The notes under the pieces: generated by a model
Told to the model about the DNA's origin: nothing
Seen by the model: only the letters and a program-made list of their open reading frames with translations
Database searches by the model: none
Made by a program: the position numbers and the translations under genes
Part shown: in pieces, positions 44,469 to 56,833 of the stretch
Position numbering within the stretch: position 1 is the first letter of the stretch
Layout of the letters: the number at the start of each line of letters is the position of its first letter
Source: Guyanagaster necrorhizus
Taxonomy: Eukaryota > Basidiomycota > Agaricomycetes > Agaricales > Physalacriaceae
Direction of reading: 5' to 3'
Assembly (NCBI RefSeq): GCF_019112545.1
Contig: NW_025064903.1
Coordinates: forward strand, 62,001-126,000
DNA length: 64,000 nucleotides

Positions 44469-46090
44469 ATTGGCCTCTTCTTTTACCTCCTCAATCTTCA
44501 TCTCCTTCCTGAGCTCTTTGTCCTCCTTCTGTAGCTCGGCAATCTGGGCTCGTATGTCTTCTCAGGTTCTCTTCTTCTTTAGGCAGTCCTTCGACATGTG
44601 TCCTTTCTGTCCACAATTGAAGCATTTGCCTTCCTTCTTCAGGTGATCTATGTCCATGGGCTTCCCTGCTCTGGTATAAGTCGTTCCGGTCCCTGTTTTT
44701 TGACTTCCATAGGTGGGCATTTGAGAGGGTCCCGATGATTTCCTGGCAGTTTACCCCGGCTTGCTTGGGGTTGGTGGGGCTGGCTTTTTGGAGTAATCCT
44801 GTAGCATTGACACCTCCGCTTTCTGCCTTTGTCGCTCCTTGTACATCTCAACAATCCTTTCTTTCCATTTGTCGTATCCCACAGGCATCAACATTTTGAC
44901 TCCTGTGGCTGAGATCATCATGAGGTATGAGGAGGAGACCCCTCGTTTGAGCACTTCTACCATCCTTCCATCGTTGGCAGTGTCTTCCCTGATCTCTGCG
45001 AGTTTGGCGAGCTGTTCTAGCTCATCAAAGTAATCTGTCACCACCTTATCCCCCATCTTATACTCCTTGATCTTCTGCTTATGTACCTCTTGAATCACGG
45101 GATCGATAAATTTGTTGTTCAACATGCATTTGAATACCGGCCACAAGGGGTATCGGTAATGCTCCCTAGTGGTGGATCGAAAGTTCAGGGAGATCAAGAT
45201 CCACCACATCTTGGCTTTGTCCTCCAGATAGGAGGTGGCGAATGCGACCTTATTCATGTTGGTCCTGATGTACCCAACATAGACTTCGAAATACTGCTTG
45301 CAGTCTACTAAGAATCAGTCAATGTCATCGGAGGCCTCCTTGAAGGGGTGAGGTTTGTGAAGAAGGTCGGAGTGACATTGTAGAACATTAGCATTATGTG
45401 GTAATGCACCCATTGGATTGAGCCACCCATCGAATGGTGGTTGGTTCCATTCTGCTGGTGGTCCTGGGAATGAGTGTAATGAATGATCGTCAGCGACAGG
45501 GCTGTCTTTTGGATTCTCTGTGCAGACGATGACTCCATCTCGTACCGTAAATCCGAGGTGGATGGCCTCAGGATCATCCCGAATGAGCTCCTTTCCGCTT
45601 GATTCTGCCTGGTCCAGGGGTGGTTGCCCCCCAAGAAGTCGGCTTCCCCTGCTGGTCCAGGGGTTTTGGATTTCGGTGGGTTGCCATTTCGGCCGGTTCC
45701 TGGTTCGACTAAGCTGTGAAGCCATACTTCGGACTGAGAGGTTCGTGTCAGCCTGACTTCGAATTGAGGGGGCGATATAAATGGCTTGTTTCGGTGGTAC
45801 AGGTGGGGTGCGTGGCATTGGTGCCGGTGACCTTGGCTTGTTGTGGGATTGGTATGGGGGTATCGGCATGAGCGGGTCTTCTGGGTGCCGTTGGCCATAT
45901 TCCTTCCATGCATGTTCCATCGCAGCATACTGCAAAATTCTTTTTCTTTCAGTGTCCTCTGCATACCAGTACTCCAGTCCTAGTGACGTCGCTTGCCAGC
46001 GTGCGTCTTGCCATAAAAAGTTCCTTCCCTGCTCGTACAACTCCTGATACTCTCTGTTCCTTGCTCTTTCCACCTTGTTCCTCAAAGCTT
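44464..46090 (-). pseudogene. gag: Gypsy C gag
   Basis: Pieces 44751-45257 and 45315-46085 give the Gag core (EYQELYEQGRNFLWQDARWQA, VIQEVHKQKIKEYKMG) and the knuckle CFNCGQKGHMSKDC near 44600. Ends ANQ-TGA with the AGTGA overlap to pol. A few stops remain, for instance at 45316-45318. Confidence 0.86.
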
Positions 46091-47736
46091 CTTCATCAGT
46101 ATCCTTCCCTGCTTGTTCGAATCATCGCCTGCCTGAATACGGATCATCACTGTCCTTGTCGCTCTCCTCATTGCCCTCGTCCCCACTGTCCTCTTTCTCG
46201 AGGAGGGAATGGATGGGCTGGCCATAGATGAATGGTACGGCTGGATGAAGGGTCGCTGGAGACCCATGTATCATTCTGGGTGCTGGGCCTGGCGATCCCA
46301 TGGTCTCCTGGTGGACTGGTTCAGTGGATGGGAGGATTTCTGAGCCGACTGTAGCACGTTCCTCCTTGTGTTCTCGTCTCCTCCAGTTCTTGGCTATAGA
46401 GGCTGAAGTGTCATTGGAACTCAGGATTAAGGAACTGTCAAGCGACCCTGCTGCCCAGGAATCGCTGGAGAGCCCTGTCGGAGACGTGGGTATTGTTGGG
46501 TACTCAGAGCCCATAGGCTCCAAGAACGGAGTCAGCATCCAAGGAGATGGTGTCAGTTCGGGCAAGATACTCGGGGGTGGGAGGTCGAGGTTCTCCTGCC
46601 TGCTCTCGTCTAATGGCCTCGTTTCAGCTGACGATGCTGGCGGGTTCTGTCCAGGGGTCTTCTTCTGAGTCGGATTCTCTGAAAGGGGATCCTGAGTCGG
46701 TACGGAATCCGTACCAGCCGGGGGAGGCTGACCCCATCTGCTCGGCTTCTTCTCTTCTCCTCTGTGCCCTTCCTTGTCGGTCGTACTGTGCAGCTTCGTA
46801 CTGCTCTCGGGCTTCTTCTCATACATAATCGGCAAGCTCTTCTTGGGTTCACCTAATCTCTTCCTGTCAGGCTTGGTTCTGCTGCTGCTGCTATACTGCC
46901 TCATCGTAGTTGAAGAGAACGGTAAGGTCCCAGTCCAGGAATACTCGGTGAATAATTCTGTCTCACGCAGCTCTTCCCCTTTCACTGGCTGTTCCGACCT
47001 CGGGTTCACTGCCCATGTGGAGATGTCGATAGGGATCCCCCGCTGCGGAGATGGCAATCTCGATATTCGCATAGTCGGGGTGAATGGTCCTTCCGTGTGG
47101 GTCGTTGACCCCCAGCCTACTGACGGACTGGCTGGAGCCGGAGTTGGGCTCAGTGGGGGTCTCAGGGGGGTTCTGGGGGGAGTTGGAGCTTTGGTGGGAT
47201 CTTGCAGCCATCCAAGTGGCATCAAGGGAGTCCTGAGCATGGTTTCCAATCCCTGAGGGAATTGGAGAGGGGGAATGCTCGGAGGGGGCTGCCGGAGTGA
47301 TGTGGTTGGGGACCTCCATGGGCTCCTGAGCGACACTCATTGTCCACGGGTTTCAGAACCCTGTGAGAGCAGAGTGGTGGTTTCTGCTGTCTCGTCGAGA
47401 GGGGTACTGGGGTCCTTCTTCCTCGTGAAGGCTCCCCAGATGCAAGTCATTATTCCCGGCTTCTGATAGGGGTCACTCTTGTGGGAAGAAGGACATTCTG
47501 ACGGAGGGGGGGATGTCATGGAAAGGGAGGTCGGAGGTTACGTTGCATAGTATTCGTTGAATCTGCTGGAATGCTTGATAGTGCCTGACTATCCAAGCTG
47601 CTACTGATTGTCGTTCATGGCAGAGGGTGATGATAGTGAGAAGTCCGAGCAAGGTTCTGATGATGGAAGCAATGAGCTCAAAGAAGTCGTGATTTAGGTC
47701 AGCAGTTGTTGCTGGAGGCATTCGGTTTCTCAGCAC
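46090..47736 (-). pseudogene. Gypsy C ORF1 with overlapping gag frame
   Basis: The leader begins MLRNRMPPATTADLNHDFFE, keeps the hydrophobic LIASIIRTLLGLLTIITLC and the block WIVRHYQAFQQIQ, then meets a TGA after 87 codons. The same frame is readable again at 46963-47340 (SRLGVNDPHGRTIHPDYANI). In the gag frame 46122-47336 is open for 404 codons. Comparison with A over this part is the basis for the ORF1 and dual-coding claims. Confidence 0.8.
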
Positions 47737-47763
47737 AATTGGGCTTGAGAAAGGGAAGGTGAA

Positions 47764-47776
47764 AGCTTCGAGCTAA
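47764..47776 (-). promoter_or_regulatory. Self-complementary primer site of gypsy C
   Basis: AGCTTCGAGCTAA on the plus strand, exact reverse complement of TTAGCTCGAAGCT in its LTR (47933-47945). Relative to A one position differs in both partners, so pairing is kept. Confidence 0.75.
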
Positions 47777-47777
47777 T

Positions 47778-48216
47778 TGTTAAGCCCAAGCGACATGTGA
47801 TCCCCGACATGTGATAGACAGGTGTCTCTTCGCACTTCGAGAGATCACCTGAATCCACTTATATGATGTCATGGTTCGATGTATCACAAGGTCACGTAGT
47901 GGCTCGAGGGTAGAATGGTATAGATATAAACTTTAGCTCGAAGCTGGGGGTTACCAGCGAGAGCTGTCATCCTTAAATACTTGTGTGTGTGCTCCTAATA
48001 ATGTAACTACTAATTATGTCTGTCTGTGTCCATGGTGCTTATTGTCCTAGAGCACCTTTGTCATACATAAAAGGGATGCTTGTGCGTTGTTGGGCTCGAT
48101 TGTCGAGGTGAATGATGAAGACTTTAGTTATGCTGACTAAGCCTTCCCATAGTCTTGTGCCTTCTGACTAAGCATAATAGGGGTAAAAGGTGAAAGAAAA
48201 GGAAAAAATCATAACA
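47778..48216 (-). repeat. 5' LTR of gypsy C
   Basis: 439 bp, TGTTAAGCCC to ATCATAACA. The two sites that are CACGTG in A read CATGTG here, against CACATG in its partner LTR. Confidence 0.92.
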
Positions 48217-49178
48217 GAATTTATGAGCAAGAAATTCAAGCATCATCTTAACTTTGCTGAAACAGCTCATCATCTGATAGTCTATGACTTGCCTCAATCC
48301 AATGGAATGGCAGAGCATAGCAACCACTTGCATCTTGAAGGTGCTTGAGCAATATTGATTCAAGCAGAGCTGCCACCATATCTATAGGCAGAGGCCATCT
48401 CACATAAAGTATAGCTAAAGAACAGAATAGCCCACAGGGCATTAGAGGGAAATATCATCCCATATGAGAAGGCAACTCACCAGAAGCCTGACCTCTCCCA
48501 GCTACATGAATTTGGATGCACCATATGGGTTGAAAAGTTCAGGCAAGGCAAGCTCCAACCTCAGGCAGATGCTGGACATTTTGTTGGATTTGATGAAGAA
48601 TCCAAGGGTATTCAAGTATACTGGTCTGGACAGAGAAGAGTTAGCATTGAAAGGGATGTCTACTTTGACAATAATGATGAGCCTGAAGACATCAAGATTG
48701 AGAGGGAGACAGTAACCAATCTCAATCCAAATGCTCCTGACTCAAGCCCCAAGCCCCACAACCAAGCAATCAAACTCACAAAACCCAAAACCCCACCAGC
48801 TACACCTCATGAACACTCACCATCACCATTTATATCACTTCCAGACACTCTCAGCCCCACTCCATATGAATGACACATCCAAACCACAGATAATATCAAA
48901 AATTAAAAGGATTCTGAACCTCTTAGAAGAGATCATTATGCTGGAAGAAAGCCAGAAGGCTTCTATAATGATAACAGGCTATCAAAGCAATCTGCAACCA
49001 AGCACACCCTTATTATTGAAGATAAAAGAAGCACTGAGTCTGAGGCAGAGCTTGAAGCCAAGGAGAAAGAGTGATTTGCTGGCCTATAAATGTTTGCACT
49101 TGTGACAAGCCATGGAGAGCCTGAAAGCCTACAGGAAGTACTGAAAGAAGACAAGGCAAAGGAATGGAAGCAAGCCAG
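48217..49178 (+). pseudogene. pol: Copia integrase C-part and hinge to RT
   Basis: Reads FMSKKFKHHLNFAETAHHLI, LPQSNGMAEHSNHLHLEGA, HEFGCTIWVEKFRQGKLQPQ, GHFVGFDEESKGIQVYWSGQ and SIERDVYFDNN, all standard copia integrase landmarks, then a Pro-rich hinge and LVTSHGEPESLQEVLKEDKAKEWKQA, the start of the RT domain. Several stops. Cut by F at 49179. Confidence 0.87.
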
Positions 49179-49290
49179 TGTTATAATTTTCTTTTATTTA
49201 ATATTTATTTTGCTTCAATTGACCCTTATTTATGCTTAGTCAGGACACTTAACCAGGCACTTAGGATTGTGGGACCTTAGCACACTGGGT
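49179..49290 (+). repeat. Truncated 5' LTR of gypsy F
   Basis: About the first 110 bases of the LTR (TGTTATAATTTTC...) match 62206 onwards, then the sequence jumps into ORF1. The rest of the LTR, the primer site and the ORF1 N-terminus are deleted. Right limit is approximate. Confidence 0.7.
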
Positions 49291-50195
49291 TCCAGAATCT
49301 GTAGACATGATCAGCACAGCTCCTGCCAGTCTCAAACTATGAGGGCAAGGACCTCTCCAATGACTTCTTTGACACTAAGCCATCCCCCAATCCTTCCACT
49401 GCTCCTCTGAGTACAGAATTGGAGACCATGCCAGGGACTCTCTTGATGCCCCTCAGGTGGCTCCAGGCTCTGGACATGACTCTCTCTATGTGACCCCAGA
49501 CATCACCTCTGCCTTTTTAGTCTACACTGACTATGATAGTCATGAGGCCTCTAATCTCTAGGTCAATGATGAAGAAGCCCCACTAGAGAGAGCATGAGAG
49601 AACATTATCTGGCAGTTTCTTTCTGAAAGAGACCCACAGGATCCTTGCCCCATTGACTATAATGAAGAAATTGTCTGATGACAGAAGCAGTACTTCACTG
49701 AAGTACATAATGCTGAGTATAGAAGATATGAGTATGAGCTCCAGGCTGCTGAGTGGAGATCTACATTCTCCAGGTAGTAGGGGCTCAGAACAGACACTAG
49801 CAGCTCCCTCTTCAGAGAGTCCAACAATGAGGACAATCCCTAGACTGGACCAGCCAAGATTCTCACTGCTGAAGAGACAGCCCAGCAAGATCTAGAGCCT
49901 CCCCCTCTCTGAAACAACTCTGAGAATTCCATTCTCTCTAATGCTAGCTTGATCCTTGAAGCCTATGAGCTCTGAGTTCCTCCTCCAGCCTGAGTCAGTG
50001 ACAGAGCCCTCCAACAATTCTTATGAGAACATATTGTTGCCCTCTTTCTCAATGACTACTTCTATAAAAACTTCCACTAATATTGTCAGGAATTGAAGGG
50101 AGGCAGAGAGCACTAAGACAGCAAAAGAGATGCTGCAGCCTGGGGCCTCTGATCTCAGCCAGAATCTCCTCCTAGAGCCAGGCCCAGCATCTACC
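49291..50195 (+). pseudogene. Gypsy F ORF1 remnant
   Basis: Degraded ORF1, recognisable by DPQDPCPIDYNEEIV and the QYFTEVHNAEYRRYEYELQA coiled-coil region. Cut by H at 50196. Confidence 0.65.
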
Positions 50196-50652
50196 TGTTA
50201 TAATTTTTCCTTTATTTTACTTTATTAACCCCTATTCTTGCTTAGTCAGAGCATCTAGCCAAGTGCTTAGAGCCATGAGACTTGCTTAGTCACTATAATA
50301 GGCTGAGTTCATCATTGTCCTGCCATGACAATAATGCCCTTAATGATGGACATAACTCTTTTGTAGATAGTAGTGACACTCCAAGGCAACAAGCACAATG
50401 ACCTGGAGATGTACAATTAGTAGGTGTATTTTTATCAAGCTCCAGAGCAGTATATAAGTAGGATAGCTCTTGCTGTATATCTTCAGCTTTGAGCTAAAGT
50501 TTATACTTCACTATTCTACCTTGAGCCAACTCACTTTAGCTTTGAGATATAAAACTACACAGACACATATAGTGGACTTAGGTATGACTGTATGAATACA
50601 ATACAGTGTCTGTTTACCATGTGTTTAGATCACATGTCACTTGAGCTTAACA
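50196..50652 (+). repeat. 5' LTR of gypsy H
   Basis: 457 bp, TGTTATAATTTTTCC to GAGCTTAACA. TATATAAGTAGG and AGCTTTGAGCTAA are present, and the primer site ATTAGCTCAAAGCTT follows with a full 13-base match. Confidence 0.9.
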
Positions 50653-52480
50653 ATTAGCTCAAAGCTTATGCTTCTCTTTTCTTATGCACAATAGTGTGAA
50701 GGAAACTGAATAACACCATCATCTGCACCAACTTCTAACATCACTAATGACTACTTTAAGCTATTAGCCTCCATCATTAGAATGCTTCTAGACTTACTTG
50801 CAATTATGACACTTTGCTGAGAACAACAGTCAATCACTGCTTGGATAGTCAGGCACTACCAAGCCTTCCAGCAGATACAGTAAATTTTATGAAATGTTAC
50901 ATCTGACCTCCCCTTCCATGATATTCCTGCCTCTATCTGAGTCTCCTTCTAGCCTCTGATCAGACCCATACCCAAAGTCAGACCTAGTGGCTTGAGTTTA
51001 TAGGATGTTGAAGAAGAAGAAAGACACTAATATTCCCCTTAACCTCAACAAACAGCTAGCCAAAACAGCAACCCTCAACTCACTGGATTCAGGAACCCAT
51101 AGGTCCTGCTGCACCTCTCTCCAGTCTCAAACCACAAGGATGAAGACCTCTCTAATGACTTTCTTTGATGACAAGCCATCCTCTGATCCTTTCACTGCTC
51201 TGCCAGAGCATGAGATTGGAGACCATACTCAGGACTCCCTTGATACCACTCAGATGGCTTCAGGCCCTGAAGCACATCCTCAAACTCTAGACATGACTTA
51301 TTATATGCAACACCAGCAGGAAGTCCAGCTCTCTCAGTCTATACTGATAATAGTAGTCATAGGGCCACTGACCTCTAGTCAAATGATGAGGAGCCACCAG
51401 AATGATGGGGGGAGAGAATCCATGCTCAAGCTGACTCAAGTGGAAGGCTTTGAGTGTGGTACAGCCCTGACAGAAACACTGACATCAATGCCTGAGAGGG
51501 TGTCAAGCACAAACCAGATGAATATTATTTAGCTGCCATTCACACAGAGTGGGCCAGGCAGAAAGCAGAAGAACAAGCCCAAGACATTGCTGAGTATGCA
51601 GCAGCTCAGGCCCAGAATGAGTATGAGGAGGCCTAGTATGACAGACAGTGGCACCAATGACAACAGAAACTCAAGACCACTATATAGGAATTGACATTCC
51701 CAACTTGATACAGCCTTCAAACTGATACTACAGGTTCTCTCTTCCAAGAACCCAGCACTCCAACAGAAACAGATCCATGGGCCAGACCCACAGAGGCCAT
51801 CACTCTCAGCAAAGCTGCTCAAAAGAGTCTCTATCCTCTATCCTCTGAAACCAGAAACATTGCAGGAACTGACAGTATCACAGATACAGATACCATTCCC
51901 TCCCACTCTGAGTCTGTACTCGATGCCTATAGGCTTTGAGTCCCTCTCAACATCCATATCTCTAACCACAGGCTCTGATGATTCTTTGGAGAAAGGGTTG
52001 CAGCATTATTCCTCAATCTCCAGTTCTATCAAAACTTCTGCCAGTATCATCAAGAGTTTGAGGAGCAAAGAGCATGCAGTGGCCATTGAAGAGATCCTGA
52101 AATTGGCACAGCCAACCCATTGAGTGGTCTTCTTCTAGCTCCAGTATCAATGCCAATATCATTGGATCTAGCAATAGATATGACAACCAGCTCCTCAGTG
52201 ACAGTCAAGCCTCTCACCCCATCCATCTACAACCAACCAGACAGCTCCCTCATCAAGAATAGTGAGGAAGAGACAGACAACAAGGGCAAGGAGGGGGAAG
52301 AGAACATCCCTGTTAGGTGGAGATGATTTGTAGAATATATGGCAGAAGATACCAATGAAGAAGTGTACACAGAAAGACATATGGGTGCAGATTGCAGAGT
52401 TACAAAGAGAAGCAGATGGGCTTGAGGACTTAGAAAAGGAAACCAAGGTTGAAGAAGTAAAAGATGGAGCCAATGAGTGA
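50653..52480 (+). pseudogene. Gypsy H ORF1 and gag with the gag core deleted
   Basis: ORF1 and overlap remnants run to ABOUT 52356. At GAAGAAG (52357-52363) the sequence jumps from the EDTNEE position (A: RPDEEALREE) to the region after the zinc knuckle (KDIWVQIAELQREADGLEDL). Capsid core and CCHC knuckle are therefore absent, and the frame shifts at the joint. Gag ends GANE-TGA with the AGTGA junction. Confidence 0.8.
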
Positions 52481-55400
52481 ACAATCCCACTTGGTTGGCC
52501 AAAGGACTTAGCAGTGTGTCTCACATAACTGCTGGACAGAATTATGTATCATCTTTAGTTACTGATAAATGTATGCATTTGAATATACCCCTGTCTGTCA
52601 CTACTACAAGTGCACTGCAAGAATCAACAAAAACAGAAACTCAACTGCCTTTAGGCTGAACAGAGAGAGGCCCCTATTAACTGGCTCAAGCTGTTCAATA
52701 CCAAATGGACTTGGCAGGCAATCAAGGATGCCACCAGCAGAGAAGTAGCAAAGACTGCTCTCAAGAACTGAGTGCATTGAATCAGAACCAAGGAGGTCAT
52801 AGATGAGATGGTTGAAGGCATGAGGAAGACCAAGCACTGGAGAGCACTGGAGTGGTTGGACAAACTCCAGGGACCCAAACACTATATACAACAGCAAAAG
52901 ACAACTGGATGAGACTTGATGGTCAAAGCCCAAATCAAAACTCTCACCACATACACTCTACATGCAGTCACTATCTTGATTGATAGTGGCTGTACTGGAA
53001 GCTCTATTAATCATACTTTCATCATCAAGCACAGGTTGCCAACCAGAGCAACAGCAGCCTCCATTCCTGTTTACAATGCAGATAGAACCAAGAACTAGGC
53101 CAGTTCAATCATGGAGTACATCAAATTACAACTAACCATAGGGGATCATTCAGAACAGATCAACTTAGCCATCACAGAGCTTGACACTAACAAAGTCTTC
53201 CTTGGCTATGACTGGCTAATTTGACATAACCCTCTGATCAACTAGAAGACAGGCTGCATTATATTTGCTTATTGTCAATGCCACAAGATCCCATTCAAAC
53301 TGCTGGATGAAGATTTAGAGAACTGATGGGATGAGAAAATAGAGGATGGCAAAACTATCTTTGCCATAAATCTGAAGCAAGCTCTACACCTCCAAGCCAT
53401 ACATCATGTGAACAACTTGGTGGTCAAGGCTAACACATCTAAGGAGGAAAGGATGTTTGAGGAGATGGTATTTAAATGTGTCTATGACTACTAGGACCTG
53501 TTTAGTAAAGAAAGCTTCAATGAACTACTGATGCTGAAACCTTGGGATCATGCTATAGAGCTGATCCTGAATGCAAATGCCAATTTGGACTGCAAGACAT
53601 ACTCCTTTAGCTTTTCTGAACAACAAGAACTCAACAGATTCTTGGAGAAAAACTTTTGCAGTGGATGAATTCAACCATCAAAATCTCCAATGGCTTTGCC
53701 ATTCTTTTTCATCAAGAAGAAGGATAGAAAGCTCTGACCAGTCCAAGATTATTAGAAACTAAATGAAATGACAATCAAGAACTACTACCCCCTGCTGTTG
53801 ATCTCAGAGCTTATGGACAAACTCTGGAGAGCTAAGTATTATACCAAGCTTGATGTCTGATGGGGATATAATAATGTATGAATCAAGAAGGGTGATGAAT
53901 GGAAGGCAGCATTCAGAATAAACCAGAGACTCTTTGAACTCACAGTCATGTTCTTCAGGCTGACCAACTTGCCAGTGACCTTCCAGTGGATGATGAACAA
54001 CATCTTCAAGGATCTCATCACCACCAGCAAGATAACCATCTATTTGGATGACATTCTCATCATGTCCAAGGATTGAGAGGAACAAAGAAAGCTGGTCTGA
54101 CAGATGTTCAACCTCATAAAACAGCACAGACTCTTTCTTAAGGTAGAAAAGTGTGAGTTTGAGGTATTGGAAGCAGAGTACCTTGGCATGATTATCAGTG
54201 AAGGAAGTATCAGGATGAATCCAGTCAAAATAGCTGAGGTGATAGAATGGCCAGTACCAATAAAGAAGAAGGAACTTCAATCCTTCTTAGGATTCACCAA
54301 TTTCTACCAATGGTTTATCTGAGACTACAGCAAGGTGGTCCAACCAATGACACAACTAACTGAAAACACCTCATGGATGTGAGGCCCCTTCCAACAGTCT
54401 GCCTTTGATGACCTTAAAAGATGGCTGGCTGAGGACATAGTATTGGCAATACCAACACAGAAAGGAAAATTCCAAGTGGAGGCTGATTCCAGTGAAAGAG
54501 TGATTGAGGCAGTGCTTTTGCAGGAGCAGGACAGCAGGTGGTGACTGATTGCCTTTCTTTCACAGACACTCACAGTCACTGAATGCAACTATGAAATCTA
54601 TAATAAGGAGCTGTTGGCCATTATGCTTGCCCTAGTGGAATGGCAACATTACCTGATTGGGGTGGTCCAGGCCTTTGAGATCTGGATGGATCACCAAAAC
54701 CTATACTACTTCTGACTTCCTCAAAAGCTTAATCAATGATAAGCATGCTGAATCACAGAATTATCTGAATATGATTACACTCTTCATCACAAGTCTGGAC
54801 CAGCTAACAAGAAGGCTGACTATGACTAGAGAGAGATAATGAAGGAGTCACAATTCTATGGCATGAACACTTCCAGGCTATGATTATGCCAACAGAGGAG
54901 GAGATGCATGAATGAATCAAGAGTGTGATCTGTCAGATAGAAATGTGAGACCAATGCATTGCTGCATCCTTAAACTATAAGCACAAAATAACAAAGCAGA
55001 GTGGTCTCCTTTATTATAACAGCTGCATCTATATTCTCTGAGACCAATCACTCTGAAGGGACATTATTGCTGTCCACCACAATCATGTGATGGCTGGACA
55101 TCCAGGCATTGCAAAGACCAAGAAATTGGTCCTTAGGGAATATTGGTGGCCTAAGATAGAGCAGAACATAGAAAGTATGCAAAGAAATGCAAGACATGTC
55201 AGCAGACTAAGTCTACAACTCAAGCACAGGCCACACCTCTCCACCTGAATGAGACCCCTTCATTCCCATAGATGCATATCTCTGTCAACATGATAACCCA
55301 GCTGCCTGATTCAAACAGCTATAATGCTATCATCATCATCATCAATCAATTTTCTAAGGCAATTATTCCAATTGCATGTTCAACTAAACTATCATCAGAG

Positions 55401-56344
55401 AGATGGGCAAAAATTCTCTATGACAAGATGTATCCCAAGTATGAGATGCCCCAAGTGATCACCTCTGATTATGGACCTCAATTCATATCCAAATTCTTGG
55501 ATGATCTTTACCATCTATTGAACATTTGACATAACACCTCCACTGCTTATCACTGACAAATTGACAGACAGATGAAATGAGTCAATCAGGAACTTGAAAG
55601 TTTCTATAGGTGTTTGTCAGCTACTGACAAGATGATTGGATGGAATGGCTTGCACTTACTGCATTCCAACACAACAACTGCATCCATTCCATTATAGGAC
55701 AAACCTCTTTCTTTGTCAATTATGGGTGACATTCTAATGTTGCTCAAACTATACATCATCACAGTACTACATCTGCTTCCACTGACTTTGCCATACTCAT
55801 ATCCAAGATCTATACCAAAACCTGCATTGCTCTTGAGAAAGCTGCCAATTCTATGAAAACTCAATATGACAAACATTGCAAACTCTCCTATAACTATGCC
55901 ATTGATGATAAAGTATGGCTTGATACCTCAAACCTCCACCTCCCATGTCCAAAGTGAAAGCTAGCTGATAAACACACTGAACTCTTTGCAATCCTTGCCA
56001 AAGTCAGTAACTCAGCATACTGCCTTTGTCTCCCTACCACTTAGCATATTCATAATGTCTTTAATGAATCTCTGCTCACACCTTACATTGCATCTGCCTT
56101 TCCTAACCAGGAATGACCAGCACCACCCTCAACAGTCCTCATTGATGATAAAGAACATTATAAAGTTGATCAAGTATTAAACTATTATCTCCACAAGGTT
56201 CAGACACATAGCAGTAGCACTTGAACTATTGTATACTATTTAGTCAGTTGGAAAGGTTATAGCTCTGAATCTAACTAGTGGGTACATAAACATGATATAA
56301 ACACTGATCAAGCTATTCATGACTATGAACTCTCTCTAAATTAG
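52477..56344 (+). pseudogene. Gypsy H pol remnant
   Basis: Protease ILIDSGCTGSSIN (near 52977) and RT YLDD (near 54043) are preserved, but stops interrupt RT, RNase H, integrase and chromodomain (for example GIAEVIEWPVPIKKKELQSF is open, then FI stop DYS). Integrase pieces SVNMITQLPDSNSYNAIIII and the end DYELSLN are readable. Confidence 0.86.
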
Positions 56345-56376
56345 CCATTGAGATGATGGTCTTAGAGAAAGAGTAA

Positions 56377-56833
56377 TATTACAATTTTTCCTTTATTTTA
56401 CTCTATTAACCCCTATTCTTGCTTAGTCAGAGTGCCTAGCCAGGTGCTTAGGGCCATGAGACTTGCTTAATCACTATAATAGGCTGAGCCTATCATTGTT
56501 CTGCTATGACAATGATACTCTCAATAATAGATATAACTCTTTTGTAGGCAGTAGTGACACTTCAAGGTAACAAGCACAATGACCTGGAGATGTACAATTA
56601 GTAGGTGTATTTTTATCAAGCCCTAGAGCAGTATATAAGTAGGATAGCTCTTGCTGTATATCTTCAGCTTTGAGCTAAAGTTTATATTTCACTATTCTAT
56701 CTCAAGCCAACTCACTTTGGCTTTGAGACATAAAACCACATAGACACATATAGTGAACTTAGGCATGACTGTACAAACATGATACAGTGCCTGTTTACTA
56801 TATGTTTAGATCACATGTTTCTCAGACTTAACA
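56377..56833 (+). repeat. 3' LTR of gypsy H
   Basis: 457 bp from TATTACAATTTTTCC (mutated TG) to GACTTAACA. Confidence 0.9.

Larger units (their letters stand above)
40194..48216 (-). mobile_element. Gypsy element C, complete, moderately decayed, in the copia integrase
   Basis: 8023 bp on the minus strand with 439-bp LTRs of equal length (40194-40632 and 47778-48216) and the target repeat GAATT (40189-40193 and 48217-48221). CpG is partly retained. I count about 24 LTR differences, all transitions. Excising it joins GGEGEF to MSKKFKHHLNFAETAH in frame, restoring the copia integrase. Confidence 0.95.
50196..56833 (+). mobile_element. Gypsy element H, internal-deletion copy nested in F
   Basis: 6638 bp with 457-bp LTRs of equal length (50196-50652 and 56377-56833). 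Flanks are CTACC and CTATT, a target repeat with two C/T differences. It is about 1.4 kb shorter than A because the gag core is missing. This is the deepest visible insertion: host gene > E > copia > F > H. Confidence 0.9.

Noticed and set aside
45308..45964. 218-codon open stretch in a second frame of C gag
   Set aside because: Shadow of the gag frame at 45315-46085, which carries the conserved Gag motifs.
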